From: an uncultured Bacteroidota bacterium
GTDB taxonomy: Bacteria; Bacteroidota; Bacteroidia; Chitinophagales; Chitinophagaceae
Assembly: GCA_946479055.1 (NCBI GenBank)
Contig: CAMLEX010000007.1
Location: 1-20,278 of the forward strand
Direction of reading: 5' to 3'
Length of the DNA: 20,278 nucleotides
A program made the translations under genes and the position numbers. The notes beneath the pieces were generated by a model that was not told the DNA's origin, searched no databases, and saw only the letters and a program-made list of their open reading frames with translations. Position 1 is the stretch's first letter. Each line of letters starts with the position of its first letter. Below, piece after piece: positions 13,142 to 20,278 of the stretch.

Positions 13142-16100
13142 CTAATTTCTTTTTACTACCCTTTTGGTAATAAACCGGTCTTTATTCGCCACTCTTAATG
13201 TGTATATCCCTGAAGATAAAGATTGCGTTTGACCAAGATTTATACTATTAGTACCTGTATATACCATTTGTTTGTTTGATAATACCGTTTTACCAAACAT
13301 ATCTATAAGCTCAATAGTAACAGCAGCGTTATTGGCCATGGTCATATTAAATGCCAGGCTATTACTGAAGGGATTGATGATATTGCTAAGATCAAAATCA
13401 GGCAGTTCATTTTTTAACTGGATAATGGAAGAATATTTTTTCTTGTTGTCAGAAGTTTTCATGATGACCCTATACCAGATCTTATCGTTGAATAACAAAG
13501 GATCTGTAAAAGAATAATGATTGATATTATCGCTGTTATTATAAGCTGATACTTCCCCTGCTACGGAAAAATTTCTTCCATCCGTACTTCTTTCAACAAT
13601 ATAAGTTAGTGGTGCGTCTTCGCGGGAAGTGGTCCATGACAAACGGGATTTGTTTTCTACAAGTTTGCCATTGAAAGAAAGTAATTCTGTATTCAGCACG
13701 GGCGTACAATCATCCAGAACGGTCAGATTAATAATACTGATACCATCTGTGATCTGGCAGGATGTATTGCCCAGGTTAGCGGAGGCTGTTGCCACCAATA
13801 CCCGGTATAAAGAGCCACTATCTGCCATCGTAGTATTAGCCGGTGGAATAGTATAGGAAGTTACAAATTCATATGCTCCATTTACCGGGGCACCCAATGT
13901 AGCTGAAGCCGGAGCTGTAACATCTGTCCATGAAGAACCATTATTCACACTTTTTTGCCAGATATAATGGCTATAGTTATTAAAATAAGTACGGATAGTA
14001 TCATTAATAGCCAACGTACCTCCTTCGCATACATTAGGAGCTAATGAGGGCGAATAACTCATTGAAGGCAAGCAGGTGGCTACTGCTATATCATCTAAAG
14101 CCCAGTCATTACCGCCGCCTCCGGGTGCATTATTTCGAAGGGTTAATGTAAATGAAGTTTGGGCCGGACCTGTGAGATAAGTAAATCCTTTTTTTACCCA
14201 TCTATTCGCAGCATCAGAGCCGGTAGGGCCTCCGCTAAGCCCAATATATACCAAATCTCCAGTGGTGTAATAGTCAGCGCCATTCACGTCAAAAGCAATG
14301 TTAGGGCGCACACCCGAAGAGTCACCTAATGCAGTAGGTATATATCCAACATCGCCTGACGCTTTTCCAGTCGAGTCGCATCCACATTTGTAGCAGATAT
14401 TCTTAAACCATGTAGAAATTTCATAGTAAGTATTGGGGCAAAGATTAGTGATGTTGTAAGTAAAAGCTGTATCTGCTTTATAGGCTGAATTCACTACCAA
14501 CATGTATCCGCAAGGATTGGCAGGGCTAACAGGCTGCGTAGTATCACAGACAGGGTTGCCAACTAAAGGATTACTTGCATTGGTGTGGTCACCTGTAATA
14601 TCCCAATGACCAAACAATCTTTTATTTGTAGCATCAGGTTTAGGCCAGGTGTTGATTGTAGTATAGTTCTGGCTAGTATTATTGGCTATTGCATAATAAT
14701 AATCGTTTGGACCGCTGGTTGCAGTAAAAGGTCCGTACGTATAACTGGTATAAGGAGAAGTACCCCGGTTCCTGGCCAGGGGAGCACTTCCTGAGGGAGT
14801 TCCGAATGTTCCATTTGATTCTGCACCTAAAGCATTTGTTGGCGAAACGGCGTTCGGGCAAAGGCCCGGGCTGGAGTATACCATTACGTTGGTGGCGTTG
14901 AATTTTAAATCGATGTAGTTTCCTCCGTTTAATAAGGTCAAAGACCCACCGCCCATATTTATCAGGTTGTTATAAGCGGCAGTAACAACTACCCTATATG
15001 TAGCCATGATGATACAAGTACTGTTGAAAACAGATGGCCTGGAAGTATTGGTCAAACTTCCTCTTTTTACATTGGAAGCATTAGCACCAAAATTTATTTG
15101 AATTACTGTATCCACCGCGTTGTTTGCTGACTCTAATTTCCAACCCGCATCTGTATCATAGTTGTCTGTAAAAGATTTATACAATTTACCTTCGTTTGTT
15201 CTCAGGGCAAGAGAGCCGGGAACCAGGGCTAAACCCTCTGTTGCATATAAAGTATCAAAAAAAGCAAGACTGTCTGCAGTGCCTGTTCCCGAGCGAACAA
15301 CAAAAGTGGCACGTATTTCAAGTGTATCTCCGGGATTGACCGTACCCCCACCAGTGCCTTGACTTATATTTACATAGCTCTTGCTATAATCAATTGTTGC
15401 CGGTAGAGTAGCGGAATGTGTGACGCAAATATCAAAGCCTCCCCTGGTTGTAAGTGCGCTTCCCCCCACCTGAGATACTCTTACATAATATGTTGTGCCT
15501 GGAGTCAATCCCGTAGCTGCTATGGAAGTAGTACCGCATTGAAGGGAGGTTAAGGATCCGCAGGTTCCGCTGAATAATTGCAATTCCGGATTTGAAATAT
15601 TACTTGGACTAGTCTTTTTAAAAGTGATTGTTTCGGATGATTTTACGGCAACAAAATTGAACCATAGATCATAATGTGTGCCGGCAGCGGCGCAACCTGC
15701 AGGAATGCCTGAACTGGCAGTGGCCCCAACAAGCGTGGCTGTTGTATTGATACAGCCGCTGTTTGAAACTAAAGTAGTTGCGGTGGCGCATTCATCGCCC
15801 GTTAAGGCAACAGTTGTAACACATATATTGAAAGTTCCTGTGTTACCATTATGATCGTAAACCCGAATATAATAGGTAGCACCAACTGTCAAAGTTGTGG
15901 GGCTTATTGAAGTGCTGTTGCCATTTGATGTATTACATATTATCGAAGTAACAGCAGGGCAATTAGAATAAAGTTGTAGACCAGGCTTGTTAAACGTCGT
16001 TGAGCTTAGCGTCACAGAGACATTACTTGTAGTCGCAACGAAGGAATACCAAACATCTGGTTTGTTACCTGTACCTTGACCACACGGGCCTGTAATTGCG

Positions 16101-16282
16101 GTGTATGTGGCACTTATTAAAGTCCCTGATGTATTAGTGCAACTGGCACTTTGTGTTATACTAATCGCAGATGCACAAGCATCGTTAGAAGGTTGTGCAA
16201 ATGAGCTATTTGACGAAAAAAATACAAGCCCAAAAGAAATAAGAATGGGATAAAGAGCTTGAAACGATAAAATACGTTTCAT
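13142..16282 (-). CDS. Giant secreted protein with two PPC-like modules and a T9SS type A sorting domain (1046 aa)
   Basis: I choose the ATG at 16280-16282; the upstream in-frame TTG (16322-16324) overlaps the predicted promoter. Signal peptide: MKRILSFQAL to SSFAQ (1-30). Two related modules follow, about 31-158 and 161-289, each built as '(N/D)(D/E)(A)CA.A..L', a Cys, 'DVWYSFVA', 'LQLYS', and 'T(Y)YYIRV...(F)(N/D)ICVT', like the beta-sandwich of peptidase pre-C-terminal (PPC) domains. About 295-480 is a beta-rich region (GGGTVNPGDTLEIRATF), then a long region ending NDWALDDIAVATC that resembles carbohydrate-binding or MAM-like sandwiches, an Ig-like part (GGTLAINDTI...YIWQKS), a fibronectin-like part (YIVERSTDGRNFSVAGEV), and the sorting domain ending SSGIYTLRVANKDRFITKRV. 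The sorting domain sends the protein through T9SS to the cell surface. No catalytic domain is recognised; likely an adhesin or matrix protein. Confidence 0.8.
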   Translation of the reverse strand: MKRILSFQALYPILISFGLVFFSSNSSFAQPSNDACASAISITQSASCTNTSGTLISATYTAITGPCGQGTGNKPDVWYSFVATTSNVSVTLSSTTFNKPGLQLYSNCPAVTSIICNTSNGNSTSISPTTLTVGATYYIRVYDHNGNTGTFNICVTTVALTGDECATATTLVSNSGCINTTATLVGATASSGIPAGCAAAGTHYDLWFNFVAVKSSETITFKKTSPSNISNPELQLFSGTCGSLTSLQCGTTSIAATGLTPGTTYYVRVSQVGGSALTTRGGFDICVTHSATLPATIDYSKSYVNISQGTGGGTVNPGDTLEIRATFVVRSGTGTADSLAFFDTLYATEGLALVPGSLALRTNEGKLYKSFTDNYDTDAGWKLESANNAVDTVIQINFGANASNVKRGSLTNTSRPSVFNSTCIIMATYRVVVTAAYNNLINMGGGSLTLLNGGNYIDLKFNATNVMVYSSPGLCPNAVSPTNALGAESNGTFGTPSGSAPLARNRGTSPYTSYTYGPFTATSGPNDYYYAIANNTSQNYTTINTWPKPDATNKRLFGHWDITGDHTNASNPLVGNPVCDTTQPVSPANPCGYMLVVNSAYKADTAFTYNITNLCPNTYYEISTWFKNICYKCGCDSTGKASGDVGYIPTALGDSSGVRPNIAFDVNGADYYTTGDLVYIGLSGGPTGSDAANRWVKKGFTYLTGPAQTSFTLTLRNNAPGGGGNDWALDDIAVATCLPSMSYSPSLAPNVCEGGTLAINDTIRTYFNNYSHYIWQKSVNNGSSWTDVTAPASATLGAPVNGAYEFVTSYTIPPANTTMADSGSLYRVLVATASANLGNTSCQITDGISIINLTVLDDCTPVLNTELLSFNGKLVENKSRLSWTTSREDAPLTYIVERSTDGRNFSVAGEVSAYNNSDNINHYSFTDPLLFNDKIWYRVIMKTSDNKKKYSSIIQLKNELPDFDLSNIINPFSNSLAFNMTMANNAAVTIELIDMFGKTVLSNKQMVYTGTNSINLGQTQSLSSGIYTLRVANKDRFITKRVVKRN

Positions 16283-16321
16283 AAGATTGGTGGTTTGGTT
16301 TTTTGGATGATGGATAAACGC

Positions 16322-16352
16322 CAAAGTAAAAGCAAGAATTTGAAATTGACAA
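16322..16352 (-). promoter_or_regulatory. Promoter of the 1046-aa T9SS protein gene
   Basis: On the minus strand TTG (16350-16352), 20-base spacer, TTACTTTG (16322-16329), one base off TAnnTTTG. Transcription would start about 35 bases before the ATG at 16280-16282, which supports that start over the upstream TTG. Confidence 0.5.
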
Positions 16353-16467
16353 TAGAACTTTCACTTAAATATGGTAAGTGTTTTTACCAGAAATAATTGG
16401 GCGTAAGTACTTATGAATAAAAAAAGGTAATAGTTAAGTTTGGCTTCTAAAATCCACCAGAAAAACC

Positions 16468-16581
16468 ATGTTATCATCTTTTAAACGAACCACCGTTCTA
16501 TTAATTCTTTTTATTTCAAACCACTTATTTGCAGCGCCACCGGGTAATGACAATTGCTCTACTTCAAGTCCTTTTAAAACC
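16468..16581 (+). other. Extra signal peptide and module start fused in frame to the dehydrogenase gene
   Basis: The first 38 codons encode a complete signal peptide followed by APPGNDNCSTS, the opening of the same PPC-like module ('P.NDDC...'). The module then breaks off and a second ATG and signal peptide begin. This looks like the 5' stump of a paralogous secreted-protein gene left directly before the intact one. With no stop between, it forms one long frame. Confidence 0.6.
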
Positions 16582-19500
16582 ATGTGTTTACGTTCCAGAA
16601 CCGGTATTATTACCAGTCTATTCATTTTCTTAGTTTCTTTTTTCAGTTTGCTTTTACCTAAACAAAGTTTTAGTCAGACGGATGAGTTCAATAGTAGTAA
16701 CCCTGTTTCATTAACCTCAAGCACATCCTGTACTATTCCTACAAATGGTAACCCTACTTATTCCTTAAATGGTTCAACTGCAAGTGCCGGCGTACCTGCT
16801 GGTTGCAGTGCCGGCACACACTACGATGTCTGGTTCTCATTTGTTGCGGCAAGTACTTCAGAAACGGTTACAATCGGACATTTTGGAAACAACGTCACCA
16901 ATCCAGAAGTACAGATATTCAGTGGAACCGCTTATGTAAATTTTACTTCTCAAGCCTGTGGTTCTACTACGGCAACAGCAAATTCGTTAACAATTGGCCT
17001 AACTTATTATATAAGAGTTTCCAACGTCGGAGCCAGCCCTTCGGGCTCAGGTCAGACGCCAAAATTTGATATTTGCCTCACGCATCCAACACCGCCACCA
17101 TCAAACGATGATTGCAGCGGAGCAACAACATTAACTTCATCTACCAGTTGCTCTAATATAACTGGTACAATTGTAAATGCCACCGCTTCGGCAGGTCTTC
17201 CTACTGGCTGCGAAAGCATTGGAACACACTATGATGTTTGGTACAAATTTGTTGCTTCAAATAGCACCCATACAGTTACAATCAGCGGGCAGGGACCTAG
17301 TTTCACCAATCCTGAAATACAATTGTACAGTGGAACATGTGGTTCACTAACTTCTCTTACTTGTGGTACCACCTCGTTAACTTCATCTTCATTGGCCATT
17401 GGTAGTACTTATTATGTAAGAGTTTCAAATATCGGTAGCAGTGTTGGCAGTAATGGAGGATTTAATATATGTATAACGCATCCAACAGCACCGGTGGCCG
17501 TAGTTGCAGGCCGATTGAATGAAGTTTATAAACAAACTATTCTTTCAGGCTCCGGCGTTTTACAATATCCATGGGAAATTACTTACGGTCCCGATGATAA
17601 ATTATGGATAACTGAATCGAGAGGATATAAAGTTTATAGGATGGATCCCGGTACCGGAACTAAAACAACTGTGTTAGATCTTAATTCAACAAGTACTGAT
17701 CTTAGTGCATGGGGGGCAGATTCTTTGAGAGCTGTGAATCTTACAAGCACCTCAAACTGGAACACTAGCGCTAATGCCTGGCCGCAGGGTGGTTTGGCTG
17801 GTTTGGCTATTCATCCAAAATTTTTGGACGGGACAGGCCTTTATGATTATGTGTATATATCTTATGTTCACAGATACTTGTCTACTGCATCAGGTTCAGC
17901 AGGGATATTCTTTAGAAATAAAATTGTCAGGTTCACCTATAATAATGGCACAGGAAAATTGGGTTCGCCAGCAGTAGTTTGTGATACCATACCAGGAGGG
18001 CAGGATCATAATTCTCAAAGAATGATAATTGCTCCCGTTACTCCTGGCGGACCGAACTATTTATTTTATGCTTCAGGTGATATGGGCTCAGGTCAGTATG
18101 CCAACAGGCTGCGTCCAAACAATGCACAAAATCCCAATTCGTACGAAGGGAAAATTTTACGATTTAATCTTGAACCGATTAGCGGATCGTGGATACCAAG
18201 TGATAATCCATATTCAACTACCAGCGCTGTATATAGTATTGGTATAAGAAATAACCAGGGCTTTGCATACGATTCGACTTCAAATACTTTGTATGGTTCC
18301 TCTCACGGTCCATATAGTGATGATGAGATAAACATTATAGAACCCTTTAGAAATTATGGACATCCATTAATACAGGGTTTTGTTGACGGCAATTATAATG
18401 GTAATTCAGCACAAGGCACCAATACCAGCATCTCTGCTGGTGCACCATGGACTGATAACAGTGGCGTTTCGAGCTGTCCGCCTATAGGCAATGAAGCTAC
18501 AAACAAGGCCACTATAAATGCATCAGGAAACGGGCTTTATAAAGATCCTCTTTTTTCGGCTTATGCTGTACCACAGGCCACCGTCACTAGTATCTGGCAA
18601 ACCAATCCTGGTAATGCTACTCCTGCTCCTGGTTGGCCTACAGAAGCGTGGTCGGGATTAGATGTTTATACAAATACATTAATACCGGGGTGGAAAAATT
18701 CTCTGGTCGCTGCTTCACTAAAATGGGGACGTCTCCTAAGATTACGATTAAACAGTGCAGGCACTGCTACTGCTCCAACCAATACTGTTAGTGATACTGT
18801 TAGTTATTTCGGAAGCCAAAACCGCTTCAGGGACCTTGCATTTTCTCCTGATGGGAAAGACATTTTTGTGATTATGGATAATGGCTCTACTACATCAGGT
18901 CCCGGGTCAGCCAATCCTGTCGTACCTAATTGCTTAGGCTGTGTTCAGAAATATACATTTTTGGGCTATGCCGATGCAGGTGGTAAAAGTTCAATCCCCA
19001 CCACTATTGATATTACACCCGGTGTAGTGGATAATTGTACTACCGGAACTACCGTAACAATTGATAATTCAAATAATAATCTTTGGGTTCCTATTACCGG
19101 ACCTGATGGGAATATAATGGCAGAGATAAAAGCTAATTCAAATAACCTGGGCGCCATTACCTCTTCTTTTTATACAAAGTCAGGGACTTTGCGCCAACGT
19201 ATGGGGAAACGGTACCTGCATCGCAATATCACTATTACGCCGGCCGTACAGCCTTCTTCGGCTGTATCTATTAGGCTTTATCTTACCAAAGCGGAGTTTG
19301 ATGCTTTGGATGCTGATCCTTCCAGCGGAATAACAGCAATAACCGATCTGAAGATCCTAAAAAATAATGATGCCTGCGGATCGGCGATTGCCTCTAATAC
19401 CCAATTGATAAATCCAACCTTTGCGGAAGCACATGGTACGAATGGCTATGTTTTGCAGGGCAACATCAATTCATTTTCTTCTTTTTATTTCGGCAGCGAC

Positions 19501-20067
19501 GCCATCACATTGCCGATGGAACTGGTTTACTTCAAAGGTTCATTGCAAAACAATTCAACCTTTTTGCAATGGGAAACGATCAATGAAAATAACTCATCGC
19601 ATTTTGTTGTTGAGAGAAGTATTGATGGTAGAAATTTTGAAAGCATAGGAACAGTGGCAGCCGCTGGCAATACCACTACTGCCAATCAATATTCTTATAT
19701 CGACAATGATGCAGCTAGTCTGTCTTCCGTAATAATCTATTATAGGTTGAAGATGGTAGATATAGATAATAAGTATAAGTATTCAGCTATCGTTACTATT
19801 TACCTGGCAGATATTACAAACAAAATAATCATTTCGCCTAACCCCGCTACAGATGAAACGAAAGTGATGATTACGGCAACCCTGAATGGAAAAGCGCAAT
19901 GGAAATTGACGGATAACAATGGCCGTGTCGTAATGCAGAATTCTATTCATATCAGAAAGGGTAGCAATAGCCTGACAATTAATATTGGCAACTTGTCAAG
20001 CGGCTTATATTACCTGAATATATCAGGAGCAGGAATAGATCAGAATATGAAACTTCAGAAATTATAA
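16468..20067 (+). CDS. Secreted PQQ-type sugar dehydrogenase with PPC-like modules and T9SS sorting domain (1199 aa)
   Basis: Two signal peptides lie in tandem: residues 1-23 (MLSSFKRTTVLLILFISN to FAA) and 39-70 (MCLRSRTGIITS to QSFSQ). The native start is probably the second ATG at 16582-16584. Two PPC-like modules follow (about 72-206 and 210-338, with HYDVWFSFVA and HYDVWYKFVA), closely related to those of the divergent neighbour. Residues about 345-850 match soluble glucose/sorbosone dehydrogenases (PF07995): WEITYGPDDKLWITE (369-383), GGLAGLAIHPKF (441-452), DHNSQRM with the expected catalytic His514, YEGKILRFN (559-567), GIRNNQGFAYD (592-602), HGPYSDDEINII (613-624) and FRDLAFSPDG. Such enzymes oxidise sugars with PQQ and Ca2+. 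The rest is a conserved linker domain, a fibronectin-like part (FVVERSIDGRNFESIG) and a T9SS type A sorting domain ending SSGLYYLNISGAGIDQNMKL. Expected at the cell surface or released. Confidence 0.85.
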   Translation: MLSSFKRTTVLLILFISNHLFAAPPGNDNCSTSSPFKTMCLRSRTGIITSLFIFLVSFFSLLLPKQSFSQTDEFNSSNPVSLTSSTSCTIPTNGNPTYSLNGSTASAGVPAGCSAGTHYDVWFSFVAASTSETVTIGHFGNNVTNPEVQIFSGTAYVNFTSQACGSTTATANSLTIGLTYYIRVSNVGASPSGSGQTPKFDICLTHPTPPPSNDDCSGATTLTSSTSCSNITGTIVNATASAGLPTGCESIGTHYDVWYKFVASNSTHTVTISGQGPSFTNPEIQLYSGTCGSLTSLTCGTTSLTSSSLAIGSTYYVRVSNIGSSVGSNGGFNICITHPTAPVAVVAGRLNEVYKQTILSGSGVLQYPWEITYGPDDKLWITESRGYKVYRMDPGTGTKTTVLDLNSTSTDLSAWGADSLRAVNLTSTSNWNTSANAWPQGGLAGLAIHPKFLDGTGLYDYVYISYVHRYLSTASGSAGIFFRNKIVRFTYNNGTGKLGSPAVVCDTIPGGQDHNSQRMIIAPVTPGGPNYLFYASGDMGSGQYANRLRPNNAQNPNSYEGKILRFNLEPISGSWIPSDNPYSTTSAVYSIGIRNNQGFAYDSTSNTLYGSSHGPYSDDEINIIEPFRNYGHPLIQGFVDGNYNGNSAQGTNTSISAGAPWTDNSGVSSCPPIGNEATNKATINASGNGLYKDPLFSAYAVPQATVTSIWQTNPGNATPAPGWPTEAWSGLDVYTNTLIPGWKNSLVAASLKWGRLLRLRLNSAGTATAPTNTVSDTVSYFGSQNRFRDLAFSPDGKDIFVIMDNGSTTSGPGSANPVVPNCLGCVQKYTFLGYADAGGKSSIPTTIDITPGVVDNCTTGTTVTIDNSNNNLWVPITGPDGNIMAEIKANSNNLGAITSSFYTKSGTLRQRMGKRYLHRNITITPAVQPSSAVSIRLYLTKAEFDALDADPSSGITAITDLKILKNNDACGSAIASNTQLINPTFAEAHGTNGYVLQGNINSFSSFYFGSDAITLPMELVYFKGSLQNNSTFLQWETINENNSSHFVVERSIDGRNFESIGTVAAAGNTTTANQYSYIDNDAASLSSVIIYYRLKMVDIDNKYKYSAIVTIYLADITNKIIISPNPATDETKVMITATLNGKAQWKLTDNNGRVVMQNSIHIRKGSNSLTINIGNLSSGLYYLNISGAGIDQNMKLQKL

Positions 20068-20081
20068 TACCAGGTTTTCGT

Positions 20082-20133
20082 ATAATATTTGACGCTCTCT
20101 TCCATCATGATTGAAGAGAGCGTCAAATATTAT
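20082..20133. terminator. Long perfect hairpin, terminator of the dehydrogenase gene
   Basis: A 21-bp arm at 20082-20102 (ATAATATTTGACGCTCTCTTC minus its last base shown) pairs perfectly with 20113-20133 around a 10-base loop. It starts 14 bases after the stop codon. The foot is AT-rich (AAATATTAT) rather than a pure U-tract. Confidence 0.7.
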
Positions 20134-20231
20134 CAATAAATATTACAAGAAGAGGTAGAATTTATAAATAATGTGGTGCTTCATTAAAAGCCCAGGGTTT
20201 TCTATCCTGAATGAATTCAAAACTTGTTAAG

Positions 20232-20278
20232 AGATCGGAAGAGCGTCGTGTAGGGAAAGAGTGTAGATCTCGGTGGTC
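20232..20278. other. Illumina TruSeq adapter sequence (contamination)
   Basis: The last 47 bases begin AGATCGGAAGAGCGTCGTGT and end AGATCTCGGTGGTC. This is the reverse complement of the Illumina TruSeq universal adapter. It is not genomic and marks the end of the assembled contig. Confidence 0.98.

Noticed and set aside
13629..15362. Several plus-strand frames inside the 1046-aa gene
   Set aside because: They are antisense shadows of a gene with a signal peptide, repeated modules and a sorting domain.

Overview
The window looks like one complete contig from a Bacteroidota bacterium, most plausibly of the Chitinophagaceae. The signs are two very large secreted proteins with type IX secretion (T9SS) C-terminal sorting domains, short lipoprotein signals, promoters of the Bacteroidota form TTG-N19/20-TAnnTTTG, a GH144/glycoamylase-type enzyme, a DUF6624 protein, and several small acidic proteins of a kind often found in this family. 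The last 47 bases match the Illumina TruSeq adapter, so the right end is a library artefact. The left end cuts through a Crp/Fnr-family regulator gene.

Layout. 1-2.2 kb: 5' part of a Crp/Fnr regulator, a frameshifted small gene, a decayed beta-barrel-like 3' end, and three small leucine/glutamate-rich genes, all on the minus strand. 2.2-2.4 kb: a consensus promoter followed about 80 bases later by a strong terminator with no ORF between, a good candidate small RNA. 2.4-3.8 kb: a VOC-family protein, the 3' stump of an esterase, and copy A of a duplicated divergent gene pair. 3.8-5.3 kb: an exported 478-aa protein with kinase-like GDWDRH and DHDQAF motifs, with a fragment of a paralogue upstream. 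5.8-7.3 kb: a lipoprotein with a charged tail, then convergently a RutB-like cysteine hydrolase carrying a lipoprotein signal. 7.3-8.1 kb: copy B of the duplicated pair. 8.1-9.2 kb: a small gene and two direct repeats that each carry a conserved promoter and hairpins; the second drives a frameshifted secreted Cys-rich protein. 9.3-12.7 kb: a GH144-like enzyme, a long gene-poor stretch, a secreted DUF6624 protein, and a broken AraC-type sensor domain. 13.1-20.1 kb: two divergent giant T9SS cargo genes that share the same N-terminal module; one carries a PQQ-type sugar dehydrogenase domain.

The main theme is gene decay and local duplication. Between intact genes there are at least seven gene remnants, most disrupted by one- or two-base indels, often in A/T runs. 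No complete defence system, CRISPR array, tRNA, rRNA or intact transposase was seen. The strongest leads for something undescribed are the candidate small RNA at 2.28-2.36 kb, the duplicated divergent pair, the duplicated promoter/hairpin module, and the exported kinase-like protein. All functions are inferred from reading the sequence; no database search was possible.
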